NCBI RefSeq assembly: GCF_001441535.1
Contig: NZ_LMAU01000002.1
Location: forward strand, 62,001-126,000
Direction of reading: 5' to 3'
Source of the DNA: Tsuneonella troitsensis
GTDB taxonomy: Bacteria > Pseudomonadota > Alphaproteobacteria > Sphingomonadales > Sphingomonadaceae
DNA: 64,000 bases
Positions 17,837 to 26,236 of this stretch are shown piece after piece (within the stretch, counting starts at the first letter, position 1; each line of letters opens with the position of its first letter). A model generated the notes under the pieces. The model made no database searches. It saw nothing but the letters and a program-made list of their open reading frames with translations, and had not been told where the DNA came from. The position numbers and the translations under genes were made by a program.

Positions 17837-18265
17837 TCAGGTGGCGGCGGGAGCCGGCGTGGCAGCGGCTTCCGGTGCTGCGCGGGGGGTGACAGTGACC
17901 ACGGTGCCATCGGGCGCGGTGGCCGTGAAGACGCCGGCCGCATCCGGCTCGCCATCGGTCCAGCAGGCTTCCGGAGCATCGCCCTCAGGATCGAAGCAGG
18001 TCTTGCCGTCCTTGAGTGCGAACGTCCCGGTAGTCGCCACACCCGCCGGGTCGGTGTCGCTGAAGGTGCCGTCGGTGTTGATCATTACCACGTGGGTCGT
18101 GCCGTCGGGATACTTCGCGTCGTATGTGCCGGCCATGTCCGCCGCGGTCATTTCGGCAGGAGCCGCTGCGGCGGCGGTCGTTTCAGCCGGTGCCGGCGCC
18201 TGTTCGGCAGGTTGAGCACAGGCGGCGAGCGCGGCGATCGATGCGATTGCAATGAGTTTCTTCAT
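17837..18265 (-). CDS. Small lipoprotein with CFDPEGD motif (paralogue 2)
   Basis: 142-aa predicted lipoprotein, lipobox AALAAC with Cys near residue 16, followed by an Ala/Pro/Thr-rich linker and a domain with MINTDGTFSDTD, KTCFDPEGDAPEACW and a C-terminal Ala/Pro tail. Motif order and spacing match the downstream neighbour, so the pair arose by tandem duplication. No known catalytic motif. It lies 77 bp downstream of the thiolase gene on the same strand. Confidence 0.7.
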   Translation of the reverse strand: MKKLIAIASIAALAACAQPAEQAPAPAETTAAAAAPAEMTAADMAGTYDAKYPDGTTHVVMINTDGTFSDTDPAGVATTGTFALKDGKTCFDPEGDAPEACWTDGEPDAAGVFTATAPDGTVVTVTPRAAPEAAATPAPAAT

Positions 18266-18342
18266 GAAGACCTCTCCCTCACGCGACCGCAGGCTCGATT
18301 ACGCCTGTGTCGATCCTGCCGCAATCAGCGCGGTGGATAACT

Positions 18343-19539
18343 TCAGACGAGTTCGATCGCGACTGCAGTCGCCTCGCCACCGCCTATGCAAAGGCTGGCT
18401 ACGCCGCGCTTGAGGCCCTTGTTCTTCAGGGCGTTTAGCAGGGTGACGACGATGCGCGTTCCGCTGGCACCGATCGGATGCCCGAGTGCGGTCGCGCCGC
18501 CGTTCACGTTGACCTTGTCGTGCGGCAGCCCGAGGTCCTTCATCGCAAACATCGCGACGCAGGCGAAAGCCTCGTTCACCTCGAACAGGTCGACGTCGGC
18601 GACGGTCCAGCCGGCCTTTTTCAGCACCTTCTCGATCGCACCCACCGGGGCGATGGTGAAATCCTTCGGCTCCTGCGCGTGCGCCGCCATCGCGACGATG
18701 CGCGCGACCGGGGTGGCGCCCTTGTCATTCGCCACGCTCTCGCGCGTCAGCACCACGGCGGCCGCGCCGTCGCTGATCGAGCTGGAACTGGCGGCGGTGA
18801 TCGTTCCGTCCTTGGCGAAAGCGGCGCGCAGGGTGCGCAGCTTTTCCGGGTTGCCCTTGGGCGGTTGCTCGTCGGTATCGACAGTCACGTCGCCCTTGCG
18901 CGTGCTCACCGTGACCGGCGCAATCTCGTCGGCGAATGCGCCGGTCTGGATCGCCTCGTTCGCGCGGCGGAGCGATTCGACCGAGTAATCGTCCATGTTT
19001 TCGCGGGTAAGCTGGTATTCGTTCGCAGTGTCCTGCGCGAAAGTGCCCATCGCCCGTCCGGCGTCATAGGCATCCTCGAGCCCGTCGAGGAACATGTGAT
19101 CGTACGCGGTGTCGTGGCCGATCCGGGCGCCCGACCGGTGCTTCTTAAGCAGGTAGGGCGCGTTGGTCATGCTTTCCATGCCGCCTGCGATGGCCAGATC
19201 CATGCCGCCGCTGGCCAGGGCCTCTGCCGCCATGATGATCGTCTGCATCCCGCTGCCGCAGACTTTGTTCACGGTGGTCGCCTGGACCGACTTGGGCAGG
19301 CCGGCCTTCAGCGCGGCCTGACGGGCGGGAGCCTGACCGAGACCTGCGGGAAGGACACAACCCATGTAGATGCGTTCGATATCCTCGCCTGCGACGCCGG
19401 CGCGCTCGACCGCCGCTTTCACTGCGGTCGCGCCGAGGTCGGTCGCCGAAACATCCGCCAGAACGCCCTGCATACCGCCCATCGGGGTGCGCGCATAGCT
19501 GAGGATGACGACGGGATCGGCTGCTGAGAACGTGGACAT
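18343..19539 (-). CDS. Acetyl-CoA acetyltransferase (thiolase)
   Basis: 398-aa thiolase joining two acetyl-CoA or splitting 3-ketoacyl-CoA. The nucleophilic Cys is in VNKVCGSGMQTI near residue 91, the second motif is NVNGGATALGHPIGASGTR with the catalytic His, and the third Cys is in ASLCIGGGEATAVAIE near the end. Length and motifs match biosynthetic PhaA/AtoB-type enzymes, so a role in PHB, mevalonate-independent lipid or amino-acid catabolic routes is possible. It diverges from an aldehyde dehydrogenase gene across a repeat-containing gap. Confidence 0.92.
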   Translation of the reverse strand: MSTFSAADPVVILSYARTPMGGMQGVLADVSATDLGATAVKAAVERAGVAGEDIERIYMGCVLPAGLGQAPARQAALKAGLPKSVQATTVNKVCGSGMQTIIMAAEALASGGMDLAIAGGMESMTNAPYLLKKHRSGARIGHDTAYDHMFLDGLEDAYDAGRAMGTFAQDTANEYQLTRENMDDYSVESLRRANEAIQTGAFADEIAPVTVSTRKGDVTVDTDEQPPKGNPEKLRTLRAAFAKDGTITAASSSSISDGAAAVVLTRESVANDKGATPVARIVAMAAHAQEPKDFTIAPVGAIEKVLKKAGWTVADVDLFEVNEAFACVAMFAMKDLGLPHDKVNVNGGATALGHPIGASGTRIVVTLLNALKNKGLKRGVASLCIGGGEATAVAIELV

Positions 19540-19647
19540 TGCGGACCTTTCTGAGTTCGATTTGGCCGCGATCTAATGCTGCAGCGCGGCGAAGGCAAAC
19601 AAGCGAGGCCTTGGGTGCGCCAAATCCACGTTGCATTCCCGAGGGCG

Positions 19648-19663
19648 TGTCACACTGTCACAC
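19648..19663. repeat. Tandem octamer TGTCACAC x2
   Basis: Two adjacent perfect copies at 19648-19655 and 19656-19663, about 110 bp upstream of the thiolase start. A possible operator for a dimeric regulator; no known family is recognised. Confidence 0.4.
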
Positions 19664-19698
19664 AGTCCAGAGCATATTCCGCCACTTCGCGCGGATAT

Positions 19699-19730
19699 GT
19701 GTCGCTTTGGGCGGACAAAGTGTCGCTTTG
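19699..19730. repeat. Direct repeat GTGTCGCTTTG x2, 21-bp period
   Basis: Perfect copies at 19699-19709 and 19720-19730. The 21-bp start-to-start distance is two helical turns, so both copies would face the same side of the DNA, as expected of paired activator or repressor sites. Confidence 0.45.
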
Positions 19731-19922
19731 CGGCCCGGATGCGTCAGCTTGCAGGGCAAAGCCGGCACCTTGCGCAGTCGCTGCGGAGGGACTTAGCCAG
19801 AACCGTCGGGATCGCATTGCCGAACTCTTGCACCGCCGCCTCGTGTAGGACAGGCCGAACTTGCCATTGCTTGCGCAGTCGGCGACAACCGGTGGCAAAT
19901 CGAAACCTCCCGGAGACGTGCA

Positions 19923-21353
19923 ATGGCCCTGGATCGCAAAGCAGAACTCGACAGCCTTCTCGCCAAGCAGCGCAGCGCCTTTACCGCCGCCCGGCCGGAA
20001 CCGGTCGAGGCGCGGCGGGATCGCGTGGAGCGGGCGATGGCGTTGCTGCGGGATAACGGCGAGGCGCTGTGCCGAGCGATGAGCGCCGACTTCGGCAGCC
20101 GCAGCATCCAGCAATCGATGATCACCGACATCGCGAGCACGGTCGGCTTCGGACACTACTGCCTGAAGAATCTGGCGAGTTGGTCGAAGCCCGAGCGGCG
20201 CAAGGTGCAGTTCCCGCTCGGCCTGCTCGGCGCGAAGGCGGAGCTGCGATACGAGCCCAAAGGCGTGATCGGCATTCTCAGTCCGTGGAATTTTCCGGTC
20301 AATCTCAGCTTCGGCCCGCTGATGCAGGTCTTCGCCGCAGGTAATCGCGCGATGATCAAGCCGAGCGAGTTCACCGAGCGGACGAGCGAGCTGATGGCCG
20401 AACTGGTTGCCAAGCGCTTCACGCAAGAGGAATGCGCCGTCGTGACCGGCGGTCCCGAAGTCGCCCATGCTTTTTCCGAGCTTCCGTTCGATCACCTCGT
20501 CTTCACCGGATCGACCGCGACGGGTCGCAAGGTCATGGAAGCGGCGGCCAAGAACCTCGTCCCTGTCACGCTGGAGCTCGGCGGCAAGTCGCCGGTATTC
20601 CTCGGCAAGGATGCAGACCTGAAGAAGGCCGGCGAACGCATCGCGATGGGCAAGATGATGAACGCCGGGCAGATCTGCCTTGCCCCCGACTACCTTTATG
20701 TTCCGGAGGAAATGGAGGAGGGCGCCGTCGCCGCGGTTCAGCTCGGCGTCCACGAGATGTACCCGACGCTGCGCGATAACGACGATTACGCCAGCATCGT
20801 GTCCGACCGACATTTCGACCGCCTGAAGGGACTGGTCGAGGATGCGCGGGAAAAGGGCGCCGAGGTGATCGAGGTCAACCCGGCGGATGAGGATTTCTCC
20901 AACGCCAACAGCCGCAAGATGCCGCTGACTATCCTGCGCAACGTGACCGACGACATGAAGGCCATGCAGGAGGAAATCTTCGGCCCCGTCCTGCCCGTGA
21001 AGACTTACAAGGCGATCGACGAAGCCATAGAATATGTGAACGCGAACGACCGGCCACTCGGCCTCTATTACTTCGGCGAAGACAGCGGCGAGCGCGAGAA
21101 GGTGCTGACTCGCACGATCTCGGGCGGTGTCACGGTAAACGACGTGGTGTTCCATGTCTCGATGGAGGACCTGCCGTTCGGCGGGGTCGGGCCGTCGGGC
21201 ATGGGCAGCTACCACGGGATCGAGGGTTTCCGCGAATTCAGCCACGCGCGGAGTGTCTACACCCAGCCGAAGATCGACGTCGCGAAGCTCGGCGGATTCA
21301 AGCCGCCCTATGGCAAGGGGACCGACAAGGCGATCCGCACGATGATGAAATAG
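19923..21353 (+). CDS. Aldehyde dehydrogenase, coniferyl-aldehyde dehydrogenase type
   Basis: 476-aa NAD(P)-dependent aldehyde dehydrogenase. It has the NPW-like SPWNFPVNLSFGP, cofactor-binding IKPSEFTERTSE, the glycine motif FTGSTATGR, the active-site Glu in TLELGGKSPVF and the nucleophilic Cys in NAGQICLAPDYLYV. The NAGQ-C-LAPDY variant and the short C-terminus are typical of the coniferyl/long-chain aldehyde group close to class 3 ALDH. The true substrate is likely an aromatic or fatty aldehyde. It is monocistronic, 96 bp before nuoA, and diverges from the thiolase gene. Confidence 0.88.
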   Translation: MALDRKAELDSLLAKQRSAFTAARPEPVEARRDRVERAMALLRDNGEALCRAMSADFGSRSIQQSMITDIASTVGFGHYCLKNLASWSKPERRKVQFPLGLLGAKAELRYEPKGVIGILSPWNFPVNLSFGPLMQVFAAGNRAMIKPSEFTERTSELMAELVAKRFTQEECAVVTGGPEVAHAFSELPFDHLVFTGSTATGRKVMEAAAKNLVPVTLELGGKSPVFLGKDADLKKAGERIAMGKMMNAGQICLAPDYLYVPEEMEEGAVAAVQLGVHEMYPTLRDNDDYASIVSDRHFDRLKGLVEDAREKGAEVIEVNPADEDFSNANSRKMPLTILRNVTDDMKAMQEEIFGPVLPVKTYKAIDEAIEYVNANDRPLGLYYFGEDSGEREKVLTRTISGGVTVNDVVFHVSMEDLPFGGVGPSGMGSYHGIEGFREFSHARSVYTQPKIDVAKLGGFKPPYGKGTDKAIRTMMK

Positions 21354-21449
21354 GCCGCGATCGGGGGATTTTTGCCCGCCCCCAGCCTTGCGCCGCGCAG
21401 CCTCGCGGCCTAGAGGCGCGCACGAACCGCCAGCAATCGAGTCAGTCGC
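21354..21449 (+). promoter_or_regulatory. Putative promoter region of the nuo operon
   Basis: A 96-bp gap between the aldehyde dehydrogenase stop and nuoA. It has a short hairpin (21392-21397 with 21404-21409) and a GAGTC site near 21439. No clear -35/-10 pair was recognised; the promoter is assigned by position. Confidence 0.35.
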
Positions 21450-21824
21450 TTGGTCGACCTTTCGCAGTATCTGCCCATTCTCATCTTCCTCGGCATCGCG
21501 CTGGGGATTTCGGTCCTGTTCGTGTTCCTGCCGATGGGCGTCTCGCGCCTGACGGGGGCGCATAATCCCACGGCCGAAAAGCTGTCCGAATACGAGTGCG
21601 GCTTTCCCGCGTTCGAGGATTCGCGCAGCCAGTTCGACGTGCGGTTCTACCTCGTGGCGATCCTGTTCATCATCTTCGACCTCGAGGCCGCGTTCCTGTT
21701 CCCCTGGGCCGTCAGCCTGGACATGACCGGATGGCCGGGCTGGATCACCATGATGGTGTTCCTCGGCGAACTGGGCATCGGCCTCGCTTACGCATGGAAG
21801 AAGGGAGCCCTCGAATGGGAGTGA
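21450..21824 (+). CDS. nuoA: NADH-quinone oxidoreductase subunit A
   Basis: 124-aa membrane subunit of complex I near the quinone site. Three helices are visible, and the conserved loop [31 protein letters not shown] is present in slightly changed form (Cys and acidic residues kept). The only start matching the family N-terminus is TTG 21450 ([10 protein letters not shown]); no ATG or GTG lies in frame close by, and the ribosome site is weak. Last bases overlap nuoB by 10 bp. Confidence 0.95.
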   Translation: MVDLSQYLPILIFLGIALGISVLFVFLPMGVSRLTGAHNPTAEKLSEYECGFPAFEDSRSQFDVRFYLVAILFIIFDLEAAFLFPWAVSLDMTGWPGWITMMVFLGELGIGLAYAWKKGALEWE

Positions 21825-22366
21825 TCCAGCCGCCGAGTTCGCCGGTCCCCGGTGGCGCGGTCACCGCGCCCGACCCGGCGTACTTCAACTCGCTGCAGGG
21901 CGAGATCGACGACAAGGGCTTCCTCGTCACGTCGACCGAGGACCTGTTCCAGTGGGCGCGCACCGGCAGCCTGTGGTGGATGACTTTCGGCCTTGCGTGC
22001 TGCGCGGTCGAGATGATCCACGTCAACATGCCGCGTTACGACATGGAGCGCTTCGGCGTTGCCCCGCGCGCGTCTCCGCGTCAGTCGGACGTGATGATCG
22101 TCGCCGGGACGCTGTGCAACAAGATGGCTCCGGCGCTGCGCAAGGTCTACGACCAGATGTCGGACCCCAAGTACGTCATCTCGATGGGTAGCTGCGCCAA
22201 CGGTGGCGGCTATTATCACTATTCCTACAGTGTGGTGCGCGGCTGCGACCGGATCGTTCCGGTGGACATCTACGTGCCCGGTTGCCCTCCGACCGCCGAG
22301 GCGCTGCTCTACGGCGTGATGCAGCTTCAGCGGAAGATCCGCCGCTCGGGCACGATCGAGCGCTGA
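21815..22366 (+). CDS. nuoB: NADH-quinone oxidoreductase subunit B
   Basis: 183-aa peripheral-arm subunit carrying the terminal [4Fe-4S] cluster N2. Ligands are visible: the tandem Cys in [11 protein letters not shown], Cys in [15 protein letters not shown] and Cys in [14 protein letters not shown]. The first 35 residues are a variable Pro-rich tail. ATG 21815 lies within the nuoA end, giving coupled translation; nuoC begins 1 bp after the stop. Confidence 0.97.
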   Translation: MGVIQPPSSPVPGGAVTAPDPAYFNSLQGEIDDKGFLVTSTEDLFQWARTGSLWWMTFGLACCAVEMIHVNMPRYDMERFGVAPRASPRQSDVMIVAGTLCNKMAPALRKVYDQMSDPKYVISMGSCANGGGYYHYSYSVVRGCDRIVPVDIYVPGCPPTAEALLYGVMQLQRKIRRSGTIER

Positions 22367-22367
22367 G

Positions 22368-23303
22368 ATGGCAACCGTGCTTCACTCCGCGCCCCGGACG
22401 GCATCGAACGACGGCGTGCTCGACGCGCTGTCGGCTGCGCTGGGCGCGATGCTCGTCTCCGCTAGGGAAGAGCATGGCGAAATCCTGCTGACCGTCGCGC
22501 GCGACAGTATCGACGATGCGCTCCGTCTTCTGCGTGACGAGCACGCCTATCAGCAGTTGATGGAAATCGCCGGTGCCGACTATCCGAGCCGGCCCGAGCG
22601 GTTCGAAGTCGTCTACATGCTACTCAGCCTGACGAAAAACCATCGCATCATGGTCAAGTGCACGGCGAGCGAAAGCACGCCGGTGCCCACCGTGACGACG
22701 CTGTGGCCCAACGCGGGCTGGCTCGAGCGCGAGGTGTTCGACATGTACGGCGTGCTGTTCGCCGGCAACACCGACCTGCGCCGCATCCTGACGGACTACG
22801 GGTTCGAGGGGCATCCTTTCCGCAAAGACTTCCCGCTCACCGGCTATACCGAGCTGCGTTATTCCGAGGACGAGAAGCGCGTCGTGTACGAGCCGGTCGA
22901 CCTTCCGCAGGATCTGCGTCAGTTCGATTTCATGAGCCCGTGGGAAGGCGCGGACTACGTGCTGCCGGGCGACGAGAAGGCGGCCGAGCATCCCGCCACT
23001 CCTCCGGTGGCCGATCCCAAGACGACCGAGAAGCCCTCCGACACGGGTGCAGGCGCGAAGACCGATGCCAAGGCGACCGAGCACGTTGCCAAGGGTGCGG
23101 GCGAGGGCGGCGACGGCGAGCCGGTTCCGGAAAAGTCCGCCAAGGCAGAGCCCGGTGCGCCTGCGCCGACCGAAAGCCGCGCCAAGCGCGCGCCGCGCAA
23201 GGGCAAGAGCGCCGATACCAAGGGCGCAACCGAGCCGCAGGACAAGCCGAAGGCCAAGCGTGCTCCGCGCAAGGCTCCCGCCAAGAAGGGCGAGGGCGAA
23301 TGA
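22368..23303 (+). CDS. nuoC: NADH-quinone oxidoreductase subunit C with basic C-terminal tail
   Basis: 311-aa subunit of the connecting arm. The core (about residues 1-205) has the 30-kDa subunit signature ERE-x-x-DMYGV (LEREVFDMYGVLFAGN) and RRILTDYGFEGHPFRKDFPLTG-type motif. About 100 extra C-terminal residues are rich in Ala, Lys, Pro and Glu with repeated KRAPRK elements, resembling a histone H1-like disordered tail; typical NuoC ends near residue 200. The stop overlaps the next start (ATGA, 23300-23303). Confidence 0.95.
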   Translation: MATVLHSAPRTASNDGVLDALSAALGAMLVSAREEHGEILLTVARDSIDDALRLLRDEHAYQQLMEIAGADYPSRPERFEVVYMLLSLTKNHRIMVKCTASESTPVPTVTTLWPNAGWLEREVFDMYGVLFAGNTDLRRILTDYGFEGHPFRKDFPLTGYTELRYSEDEKRVVYEPVDLPQDLRQFDFMSPWEGADYVLPGDEKAAEHPATPPVADPKTTEKPSDTGAGAKTDAKATEHVAKGAGEGGDGEPVPEKSAKAEPGAPAPTESRAKRAPRKGKSADTKGATEPQDKPKAKRAPRKAPAKKGEGE

Positions 23304-23848
23304 AGCGTCTGTTCGTATTTGGTGCGATCGCGGCGCTCGCGGCCTGTTCGCAGTCCGATGAGCCGCAGGGCGAGAGCGCGGAAGACTTCGCGCAGCGCGC
23401 AGGCGTAAACGCGCCTGCCGGGCAGGTGCCTTCCGTCGCCGAAGTCAATGCGCAGCCCGTCGTGGCTCCCACCGGGGCGGCCCAGCTTACGCCGCTCGCT
23501 TCCGATGCACCCAAGGCGTTGGGCAAGATCCAGGGCGGCTGTTCGTTCATCTATCAGGGCCGCTCGCTGCTCGTCGTGGGGGCCCCGGAAGGGACCGATG
23601 CGAAGGGGCAGGGCGTGCTGGTGATCGACGGGCAGCAGGTCGTGCTTCCGGGCAATGCCGCCGGTGGCCCGCAAGTAGTCGAAAGCGGGCCGACGCTAGC
23701 CGGCGCGGGCTACACCGTCTCCGTCCTGCGCGCCGACGGGCCGCCGCAGGTCAACGCCGGACGCAACGAATGGACCGCCGGGCTCAAGGTCGCCGGTCCC
23801 CAAGGCGAGACGACGTTCTCGCCCGGCACGTGGAACTGCACGCCATGA
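23300..23848 (+). CDS. Lipoprotein inserted in the nuo operon
   Basis: 182-aa predicted lipoprotein with lipobox AALAAC (Cys near residue 16), a Gln/Pro-rich linker, and a C-terminal beta domain with [33 protein letters not shown] and [12 protein letters not shown]. Two Cys (GGCSF and WNCTP) may pair. No known family was recognised. Its start overlaps nuoC and its stop overlaps nuoD, so it is translated as an integral part of the operon; a role in complex I assembly or quality control is only a guess. Confidence 0.75.
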   Translation: MKRLFVFGAIAALAACSQSDEPQGESAEDFAQRAGVNAPAGQVPSVAEVNAQPVVAPTGAAQLTPLASDAPKALGKIQGGCSFIYQGRSLLVVGAPEGTDAKGQGVLVIDGQQVVLPGNAAGGPQVVESGPTLAGAGYTVSVLRADGPPQVNAGRNEWTAGLKVAGPQGETTFSPGTWNCTP

Positions 23849-25056
23849 CGATGCAACTCGAACAGTCGCCGACCACTGGCGACGAGGTCATCACCAACTA
23901 CACGATCAACTTCGGGCCCCAGCACCCCGCGGCGCACGGCGTGCTGCGCATGGTGATGGAACTGGACGGCGAGATCATCGAGCGGATCGATCCGCACGTG
24001 GGCCTGCTCCACCGCGGCACCGAAAAGCTGATCGAGCACAAAACCTACCTCCAGGCGCTGCCGTACTTCGACCGGCTCGACTACTGCAGCCCGCTGGCGA
24101 TGGAGCACAGCTACGTCCTCGCGATCGAAAAGCTGCTCAACATCGAAGTGCCGGTCCGCGCGCAATACCTGCGGGTGCTATTCGCCGAGCTGACGCGCAT
24201 CTGCAATCACATGCTCAACCTCGGCAGCCACGTGATGGACGTCGGGGCGATGACGCCGAACCTGTGGATGTTCGAGATCCGCGAGGATTGCCTCAACTTC
24301 TTCGAGCGGGCGAGCGGCGCTCGGATGCACATGGCGTGGTTCCGCCCCGGCGGCGTGCACCAGGACGTGCCGCTGAAGCTGCTGACCGACATCGGCGACT
24401 GGCTCGACACCCGCCTGCCGCGCCTGTTCGAGGACGCGATGAGCCTGGTGGTGGACAACCGCATCTTCAAACAGCGCAACGTCGATATCGCGGTGGTAAG
24501 CCGCGACGACGCGATCGCCTGGGGCTTCTCCGGCCCGATGATCCGCGCCGCGGGCATTCCGTGGGACCTGCGCAAGAGCCAGCCCTATGACGTATACGAC
24601 CGGATGGATTTCGAAATTCCGGTCGGCACCAATTCCGATTGCTACGACCGGTTCATGGTCCGGGTCGAGGAAGTGCGTCAGTCGGCACGCATCATGAAGC
24701 AGTGCCTCGCCGAAATACCCGAAGGGCCGATTGCGAGCGACGACCGCAAGGTGGTGCCGCCCAAGCGCGGCGAGATGAAGCAGTCGATGGAAGCGCTGAT
24801 CCACCACTTCAAGCTTTACACCGAAGGGTTCCACGTGCCCGCAGGCGAAGTCTACGTCGCCACCGAAAGCCCCAAGGGCGAGTTCGGGGTCTACTTGGTC
24901 TCGGACGGGTCGAACAAACCCTACCGCTGCAAGATCCGCCCGACCGCGTTCAGCCACCTACAGGCGATGGACTTCATGGCCAAGGGCCACATGCTGCCCG
25001 ACGCGACGGCGATCCTCGGCGCGATCGACGTGGTGTTCGGGGAGTGTGACCGGTGA
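23845..25056 (+). CDS. nuoD: NADH-quinone oxidoreductase subunit D
   Basis: 403-aa 49-kDa subunit forming the quinone pocket with NuoB. Typical elements: [14 protein letters not shown] near residue 20 with the quinone-site His, [25 protein letters not shown] in broken form, and C-terminal [12 protein letters not shown] 23845 overlaps the lipoprotein stop (ATGA); ATG 23851 is an alternative two codons later. Length is normal. Confidence 0.97.
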   Translation: MTMQLEQSPTTGDEVITNYTINFGPQHPAAHGVLRMVMELDGEIIERIDPHVGLLHRGTEKLIEHKTYLQALPYFDRLDYCSPLAMEHSYVLAIEKLLNIEVPVRAQYLRVLFAELTRICNHMLNLGSHVMDVGAMTPNLWMFEIREDCLNFFERASGARMHMAWFRPGGVHQDVPLKLLTDIGDWLDTRLPRLFEDAMSLVVDNRIFKQRNVDIAVVSRDDAIAWGFSGPMIRAAGIPWDLRKSQPYDVYDRMDFEIPVGTNSDCYDRFMVRVEEVRQSARIMKQCLAEIPEGPIASDDRKVVPPKRGEMKQSMEALIHHFKLYTEGFHVPAGEVYVATESPKGEFGVYLVSDGSNKPYRCKIRPTAFSHLQAMDFMAKGHMLPDATAILGAIDVVFGECDR

Positions 25057-25256
25057 TGAGGCAAATTTCTTCAGCGCTAGAAGCGTTTTGCGCCGCTTTC
25101 ACATTCTATGCGATCGGAAGCTGGCTCCTAAATGCCCGCCAATCTGCTGATATCGAGAGCGCCATCTACACCGGCATTGGCGTAACCATCGGCGTCACGA
25201 TCGGAAGTCTTTGGCGCGCAAGAAGTTCTGGGTCGCCGGAGGTAGTCAATGGCTGA
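25056..25256 (+). CDS. Small two-helix membrane protein between nuoD and nuoE
   Basis: 66-aa protein with two hydrophobic segments (about residues 8-24 and 36-53, the second with a repeated GIGVTIGVTIG pattern) and a basic end. Starts at ATG 25056 on the last base of the nuoD stop (GTG 25053 is possible) and its end overlaps the nuoE start by 8 bp. Base composition is visibly more AT-rich and codon use less GC-biased than in the adjacent nuo genes, suggesting a recent insertion or weak constraint. No function recognised. Confidence 0.55.
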   Translation: MRQISSALEAFCAAFTFYAIGSWLLNARQSADIESAIYTGIGVTIGVTIGSLWRARSSGSPEVVNG

Positions 25257-25917
25257 CCGCGCCCCCGCACCCGATACGTCCGAGCTGCGCGAGCGGTGGG
25301 GCGGCTTCGCCTGGACCGCCGAAAACGCGGACAAGGCGAAGGAGATCGTCGCGCGCTATCCCGACGGACGGCAACGTTCGGCGGTGATGCCGTTGCTCGA
25401 TCTCGCCCAGCGGCAGGTCGGCGCCGAGACGAACACGCAAGGCTGGCTGCCGCTGCCGGTGATGGAATTCGTCGCCGCCGAGCTTTCGATGCCGGTGATC
25501 CGCGTGCTCGAGGTCGCTACCTTCTACACGATGTACAACATCGCGCCGGTCGGCCGCTTCCACGTGCAGGTCTGCGGCACCACGCCGTGCATGCTGCGCG
25601 GGTCCGACGACATCATCACCGCGTGCAAGAAGCGTGGGATGGCCAAGGGCCACACCACGCCCGACGGGTTGTGGACGCTCACCGAAGTCGAATGCATGGG
25701 CAATTGCGCCAGCGCGCCGATGGTCCAGATCAACGACGCGAATTACGAGGACCTGACGCCTGAACGCCTCGACGCGGTCCTCGACGCGTTGGAGCGCGGT
25801 GAGACGCCGAAGGAAGGCACGCAGGACCCCGAGCGGCACACGGTCGAGCCTGTCGGCGCGCTCAGCAGCCTGACCGCGATGGTGGGCGAGAACCACGATT
25901 ACCGGGGTGAGTGGTAA
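25249..25917 (+). CDS. nuoE: NADH-quinone oxidoreductase subunit E
   Basis: 222-aa subunit with the [2Fe-2S] cluster N1a. Cluster ligands are in CGTTPCMLRGS and ECMGNCASAP; the helical N-terminus has RQSAVMPLLDLAQRQ-like sequence. The last 40 residues are a variable extension. It starts 8 bp inside the preceding small gene and shares a base with the following small ORF (TAATG). Confidence 0.97.
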   Translation: MADRAPAPDTSELRERWGGFAWTAENADKAKEIVARYPDGRQRSAVMPLLDLAQRQVGAETNTQGWLPLPVMEFVAAELSMPVIRVLEVATFYTMYNIAPVGRFHVQVCGTTPCMLRGSDDIITACKKRGMAKGHTTPDGLWTLTEVECMGNCASAPMVQINDANYEDLTPERLDAVLDALERGETPKEGTQDPERHTVEPVGALSSLTAMVGENHDYRGEW

Positions 25918-26057
25918 TGGAAATCGCCACCATCGTGATCGCGCTCGTGCTGGCCTTCATCGCCTGGAAGGTGCTAATGGGCATCGTGAAATTCGGTGCG
26001 ATCGTGCTGATCCTGGCCGCCGCCGCGTGGTTCCTGACGAGCGGGGGAATGGGCTGA
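25917..26057 (+). CDS. 46-aa membrane miniprotein in the nuo operon
   Basis: A short ORF (MEIATIVIALVLAFIAWKVL...) that is almost entirely hydrophobic with one Lys pair in the middle, predicting two helices. Its ATG uses the last base of the nuoE stop and its TGA shares a base with the next start (TGATG), so both junctions are translationally coupled, which supports a real gene despite the size. Function unknown. Confidence 0.55.
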   Translation: MEIATIVIALVLAFIAWKVLMGIVKFGAIVLILAAAAWFLTSGGMG

Positions 26058-26236
26058 TGCCGCGCAAGCTCGGTCTTGCATACATGGGGCTGGCAGTCGC
26101 CTTCATGCTCGTCGCCGTATTTCAGGGCGCGCGCGGGGGTGGCGTTGCCGTCTGGATCGCACTGGGCGCGGTATTCATCGCCCTCGGCTCCGCCCAGGTG
26201 GCCAAGCAAAAGGGAGGTGACGATGAGCCTCGCTGA
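26057..26236 (+). CDS. 59-aa membrane miniprotein in the nuo operon
   Basis: Small protein with two predicted helices (about residues 6-23 and 30-47) and a charged C-terminus [10 protein letters not shown]. Starts on the last base of the previous miniprotein stop and ends 14 bp inside the nuoF start region; the sequence around its end (AAAGGGAGGTGACG) also supplies the nuoF ribosome site. Unknown function. Confidence 0.55.
   Translation: MPRKLGLAYMGLAVAFMLVAVFQGARGGGVAVWIALGAVFIALGSAQVAKQKGGDDEPR

Larger units (their letters stand above)
19540..19922. promoter_or_regulatory. Divergent intergenic region with direct repeats
   Basis: 383 bp between the thiolase and aldehyde dehydrogenase starts. 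No convincing small gene was seen. It holds a tandem octamer (TGTCACAC twice, 19648-19663) and two perfect 11-bp direct repeats (19699-19709, 19720-19730). It must contain promoters for both flanking genes. Confidence 0.5.

Noticed and set aside
21354-21449. tRNA-like or riboswitch structure before nuoA
   Set aside because: Only a 6-bp hairpin is present; no cloverleaf or known aptamer core was seen.
19650-21563. A 637-codon frame on the minus strand opposite the aldehyde dehydrogenase
   Set aside because: His/Asp/Arg-rich mirror of a well conserved enzyme, a typical antisense artefact.
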